A stretch of DNA of 64,000 nucleotides from Streptomyces sp. NBRC 109706 (lineage in GTDB: Bacteria; Actinomycetota; Actinomycetes; Streptomycetales; Streptomycetaceae): contig NZ_BBOM01000009.1 of NCBI RefSeq assembly GCF_000974485.1, positions 248,001-312,000 of the forward strand. Reading direction: 5' to 3'. The notes below the pieces were generated by a model. That model was not told the origin of the DNA, searched no databases, and was given only the letters and a program-made list of their open reading frames with translations. This document shows, in pieces, positions 14,236-23,153 of this stretch. Position 1 is the first letter of the stretch; each line of letters begins with the position of its first letter. The position numbers were made by a program, and so were the translations under genes.

Positions 14236-16356
14236 CTACGAGGCGGCGCGGGCGGGGGCGTCCGCCGGGTCGGGGTGGGCGGTGGCGGCCTCGTCCAGCC
14301 AGCGGCGCAGCACCCGGTGCAGCGCCTCGGCGCCGACCAGCTCGCCGTCGGGCGCCGGCGGCGACAGCCGGCGCGGGGAGAGCAGAAACGCCCGGCTCTG
14401 CGCGCCGCCGAGCCCGCCGTGGCAGCCGATCTGTTCCTCGAAGGCGTGCACCGTGCCGGCGACCGGATCGTAGGCGGAGTTGACCATGATGTCCGCGCAG
14501 TTGCGGAACCCGGCGGTGCGCCGCACCGCCTCGGCGGCCCCCCGGCCGAACGGCGCCAACGGGTCGGCGCCCTTGATCTCCCCGCTGTCGAGCCGGTGTT
14601 CGGCCCCGCCTGCGCCCAGCACCACCGGGCCGTGCCGCTCGTCCCACACCAGCAGGAACCCGATTCCAGGGTGCTCGGCCAGGGTCCGCAGCAACGCCGG
14701 ATAGCGCCCGTCGATGGTCCCCCGGTCGGCGCGTCCCGGCAGGTCGGGGAAGGACACCAGGCCCAGATTGCCCGAGGCCAGCACCACCGGCGCGGTCTCG
14801 GAGCCCGGCTCGTCGCGTTCCCTGGGCGGCGGCTCGGCCGGCTCCTCCGGACGGTGCAGCGCCACCCGCGCCACTCCCCTGGCCTCGGCCCCCGACTCCT
14901 CGCGGCGCGGCGCCCTGGGCACCGGCCGGCCGCAGCCGATCCGCACCAGCTCCTCCAGGCCGTGCCCGAACGCGCCGGCGAACGTGGGCCCCTGGCTCTG
15001 CCCGTGGTCGGAGAGCAGCACCAGATGGTAGGGGCGCGGCGCGTGCTCGACGGCCTGGACGATCAGCTCCACGCAGCGGTCCAGGCGCGCCAGCACCTGC
15101 CGGGTGTCCCGGCTGTGCGGGCCCGAGTGGTGCGCCACCTCGTCGTAGGCGACCAGATCCGCGTAGACGACGCCGCGCCCGTTGAGGATGTCGCCCACCA
15201 CCGAGGCGGTCACCACATCCCGCTGCACCACCGTGGCGAACGCCCTGATCAGCGGATAGAGGCCGCCCCTCGACACCCGTGGCCGGATCCCGGTGAGCCG
15301 GGCGCGGAGCGACTGGCCGAGCTCCCGCACCAGCTCGGCGACAAACGATCCAGCGGTGCGGGCGGCATGCGCGGGATCGGAGAAGTAGGCGAAGTAACCG
15401 GCCCGGGAGCGCTGCCCGGCGCGCCGCCTGGCCGCGACCGAGAGCACCAGCGCCGCCTGCCCGGCGCCGCCGGTGAAGAGGTTGCCCCGGCTCGCCCCGT
15501 CCTCGGCCAGCAGCCCGGCGCTGCCGGCCCGCGCCTGCGCGCGGCGCTGCAGCTCGGCCGCGCTGGACGGCCGGTTGCTCACCAGCACCTGCCCGGTCTC
15601 CTTCTCGTACCAGCGGAACGCCGGCACGTCCTCGTTGCTGCCGTGCAGGATGCCCAGCTGGGAGGCGCCGGTCTGGCTGGACCAGTCGGTGCGCCAGCCG
15701 GTCAGCCGATGGCTGTGCGCGGACAGCCCGGCCACCGTGGGCATCACCGGGCGCTCGCCGATGATCGCCCCGCGCAGCACGCCGAGGCCGATGCCGTCCA
15801 GCTGCAGGATGACCATGCCGGCGGCCCGGCTGTGCGGCTTCGGCGCCCCGCGCCTGGCGCCCCCGAAGCGCAGCCCGGCCATCCGCCGCAGCCGGCGGTG
15901 GGCCGCGCCCCGGTCCCTCACGGCCAGGAAGGCGCCGGTCGCCGACGACGTCACCGAGGTCGCCGCGGCCACCACCACGGCGGTGCCGGCGCCGGCCTGG
16001 CCGCGCCCCGGGACCGCGCTGAGCGCCAGCAGCATCAGTGAGCCGTTGAGCAGGAACACCAGCGAGCCGAGGGCGAGCGCCGGCACCAGCAGCAGGGCCC
16101 GTACCAGCCAGGGCCACACCAGGGCGTTCAGCAGGCCGAAGAACCCGGCGCCCAGCGCGGCCGTCAACCCCACCCGGGTGAGGCTGTCGCCGTCGGCCGA
16201 CTGGAGGTGGAAGTCCGGCAGCAGCAGGGCGAGCACGATCAGGGTGACGGTGGCCACCGCCCATACCGCCAGCACCCGCAACACCGCCGCGCCCGCGTTC
16301 CGCCACCCGCCCACCGGCGCACCACCTCCGTTCCCCGGTTCCGGTTCCGGTTCCAC
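14236..16356 (-). CDS. Phage-holin-like membrane domain fused to alkaline-phosphatase-superfamily domain
   Basis: This protein of about 706 aa starts with four hydrophobic segments (about 25-150) of the phage-holin/DUF type. They are followed by an alkaline-phosphatase-superfamily domain (about 200-640). Metal-site motifs are visible in VILQLDGIG, VAYDEVAHHSGPHS and LLSDHGQSQG. Actinomycete homologues are membrane proteins of unknown role; a phosphodiesterase or phosphotransferase acting on a lipid or cell-wall substrate is plausible. The GTG at 16356 is used; frame continuation upstream to 16524 has no good start signal, so the N-terminus is uncertain. Confidence 0.75.
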   Translation of the reverse strand: MEPEPEPGNGGGAPVGGWRNAGAAVLRVLAVWAVATVTLIVLALLLPDFHLQSADGDSLTRVGLTAALGAGFFGLLNALVWPWLVRALLLVPALALGSLVFLLNGSLMLLALSAVPGRGQAGAGTAVVVAAATSVTSSATGAFLAVRDRGAAHRRLRRMAGLRFGGARRGAPKPHSRAAGMVILQLDGIGLGVLRGAIIGERPVMPTVAGLSAHSHRLTGWRTDWSSQTGASQLGILHGSNEDVPAFRWYEKETGQVLVSNRPSSAAELQRRAQARAGSAGLLAEDGASRGNLFTGGAGQAALVLSVAARRRAGQRSRAGYFAYFSDPAHAARTAGSFVAELVRELGQSLRARLTGIRPRVSRGGLYPLIRAFATVVQRDVVTASVVGDILNGRGVVYADLVAYDEVAHHSGPHSRDTRQVLARLDRCVELIVQAVEHAPRPYHLVLLSDHGQSQGPTFAGAFGHGLEELVRIGCGRPVPRAPRREESGAEARGVARVALHRPEEPAEPPPRERDEPGSETAPVVLASGNLGLVSFPDLPGRADRGTIDGRYPALLRTLAEHPGIGFLLVWDERHGPVVLGAGGAEHRLDSGEIKGADPLAPFGRGAAEAVRRTAGFRNCADIMVNSAYDPVAGTVHAFEEQIGCHGGLGGAQSRAFLLSPRRLSPPAPDGELVGAEALHRVLRRWLDEAATAHPDPADAPARAAS

Positions 16357-16507
16357 TGTTCGCTTCGCTCTTCCGCCATCCTTACCGATCAGCGGGGTCG
16401 GGCGACGGAGCGCCCCCCCCGTTCTCCCGCCTCCGCTCGCGCGCGCCACCTGGCATCCTTGACCGGGTCCGACCGTCCCGGCGGAGCGAGTGGATGAGGG
16501 AGCGCCC

Positions 16508-17284
16508 ATGCCCGTGGAGATCACCTGGTGGGGTCATGCCACGGTCACGGTCCGCGACTCGGGTACCGCCGTGCTCACCGATCCGCTGCTGACCCGCCGC
16601 TGCGCCCATCTGCGGCGCCGCCGGGGAACGCTGCCGTCGCCCGCGGCGCGGGAGGTGGATCTGGTGCTCGTCTCCCATCTGCACCGGGACCATCTGCATC
16701 TGCGTTCGCTGGCCACGCTGCCCGCCGGCATCCCGCTGGTGCTGCCGCGCGGCACCGTCGACGCGGTGCCGGCGCTGCGCCGGCTGGCCCCCCGGCTGGA
16801 CTTCTGCGAACTGACCGCCGGCGAACGGATGTGCATGGGGCCGCTGACGATACGCGCGGTGCCGGCCGAGCACGACGGGCGACGGATGCCGTTCGGGCGG
16901 CATCGGGCCGCCGCGCTCGGCTATGTGGTCGAGGGCGAGGCCAGGACGTACTTCGCCGGGGACACCGATCTCTTCGGCGGGATGGCCGACGAGGTCGGCC
17001 CGGTCGATTCGGCGCTGCTGCCGGTCGGCGGCTGGGGCCCCGGCCTCGGGCAGGGGCATCTCAACGCGGAGCGCGCTGCCGAGGCGCTGACCCGGCTGCG
17101 GCCCCGCTCGGCCGTTCCGGTGCACTACGGCACCTACTGGCCGCTGGGCATGTCGGCGGTGCGCCCGCACGAGTTCCATGCCCCGGGCGACGAGTTCTAC
17201 CGGCACGCCGCCCGGCTGGCGCCCGAGGTGCGGGTGCACCGGCTGGCCCACGGGGAGAGCGTGCGGCTGGCGGTGGCCGGGTGA
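16508..17284 (+). CDS. MBL-fold metallo-hydrolase
   Basis: The 258-aa protein has WWGHATVTV near the N-terminus, the metal-binding VSHLHRDHLHL (about 56-66), AEHDGRRMPFG, FAGDTDLFGG and VPVHYGTYWP, in the order found in UlaG/NAPE-PLD-like hydrolases. It probably binds two metal ions and cleaves a phosphoester or lactone. The ATG at 16508 has GGGAG just upstream, so the GTG at 16490 is less likely. Its stop overlaps the next start (GTGA), making it co-translated with the DedA-like membrane protein. Confidence 0.82.
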   Translation: MPVEITWWGHATVTVRDSGTAVLTDPLLTRRCAHLRRRRGTLPSPAAREVDLVLVSHLHRDHLHLRSLATLPAGIPLVLPRGTVDAVPALRRLAPRLDFCELTAGERMCMGPLTIRAVPAEHDGRRMPFGRHRAAALGYVVEGEARTYFAGDTDLFGGMADEVGPVDSALLPVGGWGPGLGQGHLNAERAAEALTRLRPRSAVPVHYGTYWPLGMSAVRPHEFHAPGDEFYRHAARLAPEVRVHRLAHGESVRLAVAG

Positions 17285-17919
17285 CGGTGGTGCCGGCGGC
17301 CCTGGCCGGCGCCGCGCTGGCGGCGGAGGAGACGGTCACCCACGAGGGCGCCCAACAGGCCATCGGCTACCCGTCGTTGTTCGCACTGGTGCTGTTGGGC
17401 TCGTTGGTTCCCGTGGTGCCGACGGGCGCGCTGGTCAGCTCGGCCGCGGTGGTCGCCGTGCACCACAGCGATCCGGTGGTCACCTCGCTGCTGGTCTGGG
17501 TGGTGGCGGCGGGCGCCGCGTTCCTGGGCGATACGGCGCTGTTCCTGCTGGGCCGCCGGGGGTCCCGCTGGCTGGACCGGATCAGCGCGCATGTCTCCCC
17601 CGCGACGCTGGAGAACACCCAACGGCGGCTTGAACGCCAGGGCGCGCTGCTGCTGTTGGTCTCCCGGCTGATCCCGGCGGGCCGCCTCCCGGTGATGCTC
17701 GCCTGTCTGGTGTCCCGCACGCCGACGCATGTCTATCTGCGCGGCAACCTCCCGGCGACGATCGCCTGGGCCGGCGTCTACGGGCTGCTCGGCATGGTGG
17801 GCGGCGCGCTCTTCCCCCACCCCTGGCAGGGCGTGGTCGCCGCCATCGCCCTCACCCTGCTGATCGCCGCCCTCCCCCGCCTCCGACGCCGCCGCGCCAC
17901 CCCGGACGACGCCGACTGA
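17281..17919 (+). CDS. DedA/VTT-domain membrane protein
   Basis: The 212-aa integral membrane protein has four to five hydrophobic segments. The diagnostic VTT segment is SRLIPAGRLPVMLACLVS (about 124-141), including the conserved R-x-IP-x-x-R. DedA/VTT proteins act as lipid scramblases or proton-coupled transporters, including recycling of undecaprenyl phosphate. It starts at a GTG overlapping the MBL hydrolase stop. The C-terminus is an Arg-rich cytoplasmic tail. The substrate is unknown. Confidence 0.78.
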   Translation: MTVVPAALAGAALAAEETVTHEGAQQAIGYPSLFALVLLGSLVPVVPTGALVSSAAVVAVHHSDPVVTSLLVWVVAAGAAFLGDTALFLLGRRGSRWLDRISAHVSPATLENTQRRLERQGALLLLVSRLIPAGRLPVMLACLVSRTPTHVYLRGNLPATIAWAGVYGLLGMVGGALFPHPWQGVVAAIALTLLIAALPRLRRRRATPDDAD

Positions 17920-17992
17920 CCTGCCGGCGGCGTGGGTTGACACCCCGTCAGGCGTCTTTTTCGGCGCCTCGTCAGGTGTTTCGTCCGGCGCC

Positions 17993-19078
17993 TCATTGGG
18001 CGTCGGGAAGCCCTCGGGGATCGCCCGAGGTCCAGATCAGCTGGACCAGCTCGGCCCGGTTGTGCACATCGGTCTTGGCGAAGATCCGCTTGAGGTGTTG
18101 TTTCACCGTGTTCTCGCTGACGAACGCCTTCTGCGCGATGCGTTTGGTGGTGAGTCCCTGGCTGACGAGGGTGGCGATCTCCTGTTCCCTCGGCGAGAGA
18201 ACGCCCCATACCGGAAGTGCCTTGGCCTGCTCGTCGATACACTCGTACACCAGGCTGATAACGGAATCCTGACTTGGCGCCCGGTAGGACTTGACAATGA
18301 TTTTCTTGCCGGTCACATTGTCCCGCACATTGGTGGTAGCGGATTTCCGGCCGCTTTCCAGGAATTCGACGACCGCTTCGTCGAACAATCCCCCGATGGC
18401 GCGATCCCGAGAGGTTTCCCGCGCATGGCCCGGGCTGTCCAGAATATTTCGGCCGCCACGGTTGGAGAAAAGCCTCCGGCCGTCGAGGTCGCTTACCACA
18501 ACACCGTGCGGAAAGTGGTCGAAGGTGCCTTCGAGCAGGCTCGCCCATTCCCCGAGATCGTCCCATCGGCGGGCCCGTTCCATCGCCAGGCTGAGATGTT
18601 CGCTGATGAATCCGGCCGAGGTCAGATCCTCCTCGCAGAACGGCTTCCCGTCCGTGGCGCGGGCGAAGTTGATCGTTCCGACCACGCTGCCCGACTCGAT
18701 GAGCGGCGCCTCCATCGAGTAGGCCAGCCCCTCGCCGAGCAGGACGGATCTCGCGCCGGACGAGTCCCAGCGGCGCGGGCTCACCAGATGGTGGGAATCG
18801 GCCGGCAGCCCGTGCTCAAGCACCAGTTCCAGCACCGGATCGTCGCGGCGGCCGGTGCCCTCGTAGGCGTACATGAACCGGTCACTGAGCGTCGATCGGC
18901 TCTCCAGCACCGGCGTGGTGTCGCGGCCGAAACGGTAGAAACCGATGCCGTCGGCGGGCAGGACCTGATGCACGGTCCCGAAGTAGACGTCCCGCACATC
19001 GTCGATGGTCTGCGCCTGTTGGAGTTCGAGGGCGAACCTGTGTCGTCCGTCACCGGTGAGGCCGAGTTTGGAACTCAT
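17993..19078 (-). CDS. LuxR-family regulator of the aromatic-catabolism island
   Basis: The 361-aa protein has a GAF-like N-terminal sensor (about 10-190, with APLIESGSVVGTINFAR), a PAS-like middle (about 195-285) and a C-terminal LuxR HTH (about 295-355: LSPREQEIATLVSQGLTTKRIAQ, with SENTVKQHLKRIFAKT). Similar GAF-LuxR proteins activate aromatic-degradation genes in actinomycetes. It lies at the downstream end of the island on the same strand, has its own strong promoter, and is the best candidate to bind the three shared palindromes. The GC content in its middle is lower than in its neighbours. GGGG sits about seven bases before the ATG. Confidence 0.85.
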   Translation of the reverse strand: MSSKLGLTGDGRHRFALELQQAQTIDDVRDVYFGTVHQVLPADGIGFYRFGRDTTPVLESRSTLSDRFMYAYEGTGRRDDPVLELVLEHGLPADSHHLVSPRRWDSSGARSVLLGEGLAYSMEAPLIESGSVVGTINFARATDGKPFCEEDLTSAGFISEHLSLAMERARRWDDLGEWASLLEGTFDHFPHGVVVSDLDGRRLFSNRGGRNILDSPGHARETSRDRAIGGLFDEAVVEFLESGRKSATTNVRDNVTGKKIIVKSYRAPSQDSVISLVYECIDEQAKALPVWGVLSPREQEIATLVSQGLTTKRIAQKAFVSENTVKQHLKRIFAKTDVHNRAELVQLIWTSGDPRGLPDAQ

Positions 19079-19126
19079 GGACTTACCCCATTCGCTCGAC
19101 GGAGGTGCGCCCGGGTTAGTCGCACG

Positions 19127-19156
19127 ATTACACGTGATGCCCGGGCCCACTGTCAA
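19127..19156 (-). promoter_or_regulatory. Vegetative promoter of the LuxR regulator gene
   Basis: Read on the minus strand, TTGACA (19156-19151) and TGTAAT (19132-19127) are 18 bases apart, an almost perfect HrdB-type promoter. The regulator is therefore probably expressed without its own activator. Confidence 0.7.
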
Positions 19157-19318
19157 TACATGGCAAAGAAGCGGTAACCGTACGGTGCGTGAGCATGACG
19201 TGCCCATGAAACGGGCAGGCGGGATCGCCGGCGGGCCTTCCATCCGCCGGCGATCCCCGACTCGGCAACGGTCGCCGGCGACCCCGGAGTTCGGAACCCG
19301 GAGTTCGGAGCCGGGAGT

Positions 19319-20482
19319 TCAGAGCCGCCGAAGGAACCAGTCGCTCAACCTCGCGGCGGCGACCGCGAGATAGTCGTAGCTGCAGTGCAACGAGCCCGCC
19401 CGGTCGTAGATGTCGACGGTCACGTCGTCAACCTGCAACGCGGCCTCGAAACGGCGCGCGCCCTCGACATCCATGACGATGTCGTCCGTTCCATGCATGA
19501 CATAGACGGGAACGTTCAGCTTCTCGGCGACGCCTTCGAGAGTGAACTTCGCCAGCTTCTCCCGGGCCTCGGCGTCGTCCTTCGATCCCGAGAGCCACTG
19601 CAGCTGTTGCTGCAACGGCGGATAGAACTCGTAGAAGTCGGTGAGAATGCTCCAGGTGCCGCACCAGGCCGCCACGGCCTTCACCCGGGGCTCGAAGGCC
19701 GCCGCGCGCGGCGCGTAGTACCCGCCGAAGCTGACCCCGGCCAGGCCCAGCCGGTCCATGTCGATGTCGGAGCGCCCGGCGAGGAAGTCGAGCACCGCGG
19801 CGACCGGCACCTCGTAGTCGTGGCGGCTGTACATCTCCTTGAAGCGCAGCGAACTCCCGCGCCCCGGGGTGTCGACCATCACGACGTTCATGCCACGGGC
19901 CGGGAACTCGGTGCCGCCGAGGAAGTACAGCTCCTCCGCCCAGGAGTCGGCGCCGCCGAGCAGCAGCACCGTGGGGCGCTTCTGGCCCGACGCGTCGGGG
20001 CGGACCACATAGCCGTCCATCGTCTGTCCCTCGAAGGGAACGCTGATCCGCTCGATGAGCCCTCCGGTCAGCTCGGCCGCCTCCTGGAAGTTCCGGGTGC
20101 CCTCCGTGTAGGCGCGCTTCCGCCTGGGGTCGTCGGAGGTGAGGAAGAACTCCGAGTGCCGCCAGTAGCTCATCGAGCGGAACAGGGCGCGGCGCCCGGT
20201 GGTGACGTTCCCGGCGCGCAGCGCGGCACGGCCGAGTTCGGCGGTCTCCCGCGCGGTGCGGCTCCACTCCCGCTCCCACACCTCGGGGTCCGTGGTCCGG
20301 TCGCCGATCCTGGCGGCCGTGCGGGCGCATTCGAACAGGTCGGAGCCGCCCACCGCGACCTGGGCGAGCAGCCGCATGGTCTGCAGCGACCAGTCCTCGT
20401 CCTGGGGGAACAGCTCGATGATGGCGAGGGCGTCGCCGTCCGGCCTGCTCCGGGTCTCGGGCTCGGTCTTGGTATCGGTCAC
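19319..20482 (-). CDS. Alpha/beta hydrolase, similar to C-C bond hydrolases of the DHPON/FrsA group
   Basis: The 387-aa protein has a helical N-terminal domain (about 1-140) and an alpha/beta-hydrolase core. The nucleophile is in GVSFGGYYAP (about S250), the acid in HGTDDIVMD and the histidine in SLHCSYDY. This two-domain design matches 2,6-dihydroxypseudooxynicotine hydrolase and related enzymes that split C-C bonds in diketone-like intermediates. It is the last gene of the unit 23737-19319, which begins at the DUF1185 gene. Start is a GTG with GAGGAG upstream. A role on a ring-derived intermediate is inferred from context. Confidence 0.75.
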   Translation of the reverse strand: MTDTKTEPETRSRPDGDALAIIELFPQDEDWSLQTMRLLAQVAVGGSDLFECARTAARIGDRTTDPEVWEREWSRTARETAELGRAALRAGNVTTGRRALFRSMSYWRHSEFFLTSDDPRRKRAYTEGTRNFQEAAELTGGLIERISVPFEGQTMDGYVVRPDASGQKRPTVLLLGGADSWAEELYFLGGTEFPARGMNVVMVDTPGRGSSLRFKEMYSRHDYEVPVAAVLDFLAGRSDIDMDRLGLAGVSFGGYYAPRAAAFEPRVKAVAAWCGTWSILTDFYEFYPPLQQQLQWLSGSKDDAEAREKLAKFTLEGVAEKLNVPVYVMHGTDDIVMDVEGARRFEAALQVDDVTVDIYDRAGSLHCSYDYLAVAAARLSDWFLRRL

Positions 20483-20516
20483 TTCTGCTCCTCGTGGGTT
20501 GTGGAAGGGGGTCTCT

Positions 20517-21710
20517 CTAGCGGCCCGCGGCGGATGACAGCGCCGCGATATCGCCCCAGGGCACCTGGTCGCGGATGGCGGCGCGGTAACGGGCCAGCTC
20601 CCGGGGCGCGTTGACGCACACCGCGCCCCGCACCAGGCCGTCCCGGCCGTAGACGGCGACCAGCCGGTCGTCCGTCCACTCCCGGACGGCGACCTCGCTG
20701 GCCGCCGCCGCGCGTCCGACGAACCGCATCCGGGCCTCGTACTGGTCGGTCCAGAAGTAGGGGACGGCGGTGAACGCCTCGCCGTGCCCGATCAGGGTCT
20801 GGGCGGCGCGGCGCCCCTGTTCGACGGCGTTGGTCCAGTGCTCGACGCGGATCTCCTCGTCGAACAGCGGGTTGTACCAGCGTGCGATGTCGCCGGCCGC
20901 CACCACGCCGGGCACCGAGGTGGAGAGGTCGGCGTGGCAGACCACGCCGTTGGTCGTCTCGACGCCGCTGCCGTCGAGCCAGTCGGTGGCCGGGGTGGTG
21001 CCGACGCCCGCCACCACGACATCGGCGTTGATGGTCCGCCCGCTGCTCAGGGTGAGCCGCGCGCCCGAGCCGGAGCGCACGACGGTGTCGACGGTGCAGG
21101 CGCACTCGATCTCCACCCCGTGCCGTCCGTGCAGGGCGCGGAACCAGGCGCCGACCTCGTCGCCGAGGGCCCGGGTCAGCGGGACGCGTCCCACCTCGAC
21201 CACCGTGACGTCCAGGCCCAGTTGTCGGGCGGTCGCGGCGATCTCCAGGCCGATGAACCCGGCGCCGATCAGCGCCAGATGGCGGCCGGGGCGGAGTTCC
21301 TGCCGCAGCCGGAGGCCGTCCTCGACCGTGCGCAGCACATGGACCGGCGGGGCGTTCTCCGCGCTGGGCAGCCGCCTGGCCCTGGACCCGGTGGCGACGA
21401 CCAGACCGTCGTACTCCACGGCGGTGCCCTCGTCGAGCAGGACCCTGCGCCGGGCGGGTTCGAGGCGGACGGCGGCGTGCCCGAGCCGGGTGGTGATGCC
21501 GTTCTCCTCGTACCACTCCGGGGCGCGGAGCCGCAGCTTCTCCATCTCCACGCCGGCCAGCAGGGCTTCCTTGGACAACGGCGGCCGGTCGTAGGGCAGT
21601 TCGTCCTCGGCCGAGATCAGGGTGATCTCGCCCCGGAACCCGTGCTCGCGCAGCGCGTCGGCGGCGTTCAGCCCGGCGAGGGAGCCTCCGACGATGGCGA
21701 CCCGCCGCAT
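20517..21710 (-). CDS. FAD-dependent ferredoxin reductase of the ring-hydroxylating dioxygenase
   Basis: The 397-aa reductase has an FAD dinucleotide fold at the N-terminus (VGGSLAGLNAA, about 6-16), a second NAD(P)H-binding fold (LIGAGFIGLEIA, about 150-161) and the FAD-contacting VVAAGDIARW. The C-terminal reductase domain has FWTDQYEARMRFVG. This is the BphA4/PhtAd-like class that passes electrons from NAD(P)H to a ferredoxin. Its ATG starts one base after the ferredoxin stop, so the two are translated together. A matching oxygenase lies at 29974-31811. Confidence 0.88.
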   Translation of the reverse strand: MRRVAIVGGSLAGLNAADALREHGFRGEITLISAEDELPYDRPPLSKEALLAGVEMEKLRLRAPEWYEENGITTRLGHAAVRLEPARRRVLLDEGTAVEYDGLVVATGSRARRLPSAENAPPVHVLRTVEDGLRLRQELRPGRHLALIGAGFIGLEIAATARQLGLDVTVVEVGRVPLTRALGDEVGAWFRALHGRHGVEIECACTVDTVVRSGSGARLTLSSGRTINADVVVAGVGTTPATDWLDGSGVETTNGVVCHADLSTSVPGVVAAGDIARWYNPLFDEEIRVEHWTNAVEQGRRAAQTLIGHGEAFTAVPYFWTDQYEARMRFVGRAAAASEVAVREWTDDRLVAVYGRDGLVRGAVCVNAPRELARYRAAIRDQVPWGDIAALSSAAGR

Positions 21711-21711
21711 G

Positions 21712-21921
21712 TCAGGCGCTCTCGACGGCGATGGCGATGGCCCGGGCCGGGCAGCCCCGGACGGCGGCCTCGGCCTGGGCCTGGAGTTCCGGCGTGGGGT
21801 TCGCACGCAGCAGCACCGCCTTGCCGGTGTCGTCGTCGAGGTCGAACAGCGCGGGGCCCTCGATCAGGCAGTTCGCGTACCCCTGGCACGCGTCCACATC
21901 GAGCGCTAGCTTCGTCCCCAT
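21712..21921 (-). CDS. [3Fe-4S]/[4Fe-4S]-type small ferredoxin
   Basis: The 69-aa protein has cluster ligands C12 and C18 (DACQGYANC) and C57 in RGCPARAI. The second position of the usual C-x2-C-x2-C motif is replaced by glycine, which is the [3Fe-4S] pattern seen with actinomycete P450s and with dioxygenases of the phthalate and phenanthrene type. GGAGG lies ten bases before the ATG. It should carry electrons from the adjacent reductase to the Rieske oxygenase encoded in the upstream unit. Confidence 0.9.
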   Translation of the reverse strand: MGTKLALDVDACQGYANCLIEGPALFDLDDDTGKAVLLRANPTPELQAQAEAAVRGCPARAIAIAVESA

Positions 21922-21953
21922 GTCGTGTCACCTCCGTGACGTCGCTTCGAGGG

Positions 21954-23153
21954 TCAGTGACCGCTCGGTTCCAGATGCTCGATCCGCGGTTCGACGGTCG
22001 CGTCCCGTGCGGCCGCGGGCGTGTTACGGCTGTTGAGGGCGCGCACCCGGCCGCCGCTGATGACGGCGGAGATGCCGGGGATGTCGCCGATGGCGAGGGC
22101 GGCGCGCGCGCTGTCCCCGGTCGATCCCCAGGGCGCGTCCATGACGACCAGATCGCCCGCCCGCCCCTCGGCGATCAGCCCGGCCGGCAGGTTCCAGACC
22201 CGGGCGTTGTTCCCCGAGGCGGCGGCCCAGACGAGCGCCGGATCGAGGCCGGTCAGCGAGGAGAGTTCGGCGACGGTCTTGATGACACCCAGCGGCATCA
22301 CTCCGGTGCCGGTCGGGGTGTCGGAGCCGATCACGATCCGCGACAGCGCGCCCCGTTCGGCGGCGCGTCGCAGAATGCGCACGGCCGACCGGAGGTTTCC
22401 GGCCTGGACCAGTTGGAGCGCCATTTCGGTCTGGTCCATGATCGTGTCGACCCCCGCGGGGTCGAGGGACGTCGGCCCGCCGTTGATATGGCCGCAGACA
22501 TCGGGCGCCAGGGCCAGGAGGTGTTCGGGGGTGATCGGTTTGCTTCCGGGGATGCTCGCGCCGCCGGAGTGGCACATCACCGTGATGCCGTGCCGCTGCG
22601 CCCAGCGGACCTGGTCGGCGCCGTCGGCCGGGTCCTGGTAGCGGCCGAAGCCGAACTTCGCGAGCGAGACCCCGGCCTCCTGGAGGGCGGCGAAGTCCCG
22701 TTCCCGCAGGACGGGTTCCAGCACGACGGCGCCGGCGTGGACCGTCATGCCGCCGGGGTGGAAGTTCTCGAAGCAGGTCCTGGCGGCGACGGCCAGGGCC
22801 ATGACGCCCACCGCCGAGTGGGGGCGTCCGGGGGCGTGGATCTCCCCCGGGCTGACGACCCGGGTGATGCCGCCGTGCACATAGCTCGCCAGGAAGTCGA
22901 CCGTCTTCTGCCGGGGGGTGTAGTCCCCGAGCACCACATGGCAGTGGGAGTCGATGAGCCCGGGCGCCAGGGTGGCCCCCCGGGCGTCCACCACGGTGTC
23001 GGCGGTTTCGATCACCTCCCGCAGCCCGGCGGCGGCGCCCACCCGGCTGATGACGCCGTCGGTGACGACGACGGTGTCGGCGCCCGCCACGACGGGCGCC
23101 TCGATGTCGCCGGAGAAGACGGTGGCGGCGCCGATGACGGCGAGCGTGCTCAT
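21954..23153 (-). CDS. Amidohydrolase-family metal-dependent hydrolase (enamidase-like)
   Basis: The 399-aa protein has the composite-barrel layout: an N-terminal beta sandwich, the metal motif LIDSHCHVVLGD (about 67-78), HSGGASIPGSKP, GHINGGPTS, SDTPTGTGVMP with the metal aspartate, and a C-terminal LPAGLIAEGRAGDLVVMD stretch. Enamidase of nicotinate breakdown and related cyclic-amide hydrolases are the closest recalled group. That would suit opening of a nitrogen ring or an enamide, but it is only a suggestion. The ATG overlaps the stop of the DUF1185 gene by four bases, implying a joint function. Confidence 0.75.
   Translation of the reverse strand: MSTLAVIGAATVFSGDIEAPVVAGADTVVVTDGVISRVGAAAGLREVIETADTVVDARGATLAPGLIDSHCHVVLGDYTPRQKTVDFLASYVHGGITRVVSPGEIHAPGRPHSAVGVMALAVAARTCFENFHPGGMTVHAGAVVLEPVLRERDFAALQEAGVSLAKFGFGRYQDPADGADQVRWAQRHGITVMCHSGGASIPGSKPITPEHLLALAPDVCGHINGGPTSLDPAGVDTIMDQTEMALQLVQAGNLRSAVRILRRAAERGALSRIVIGSDTPTGTGVMPLGVIKTVAELSSLTGLDPALVWAAASGNNARVWNLPAGLIAEGRAGDLVVMDAPWGSTGDSARAALAIGDIPGISAVISGGRVRALNSRNTPAAARDATVEPRIEHLEPSGH

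Noticed and set aside
17920..17992. Possible terminator with a TCTTTTT run between the DedA-like and LuxR genes
   Set aside because: Only a 4-bp stem (TGAC/GTCA) precedes the T-run; too weak to call.
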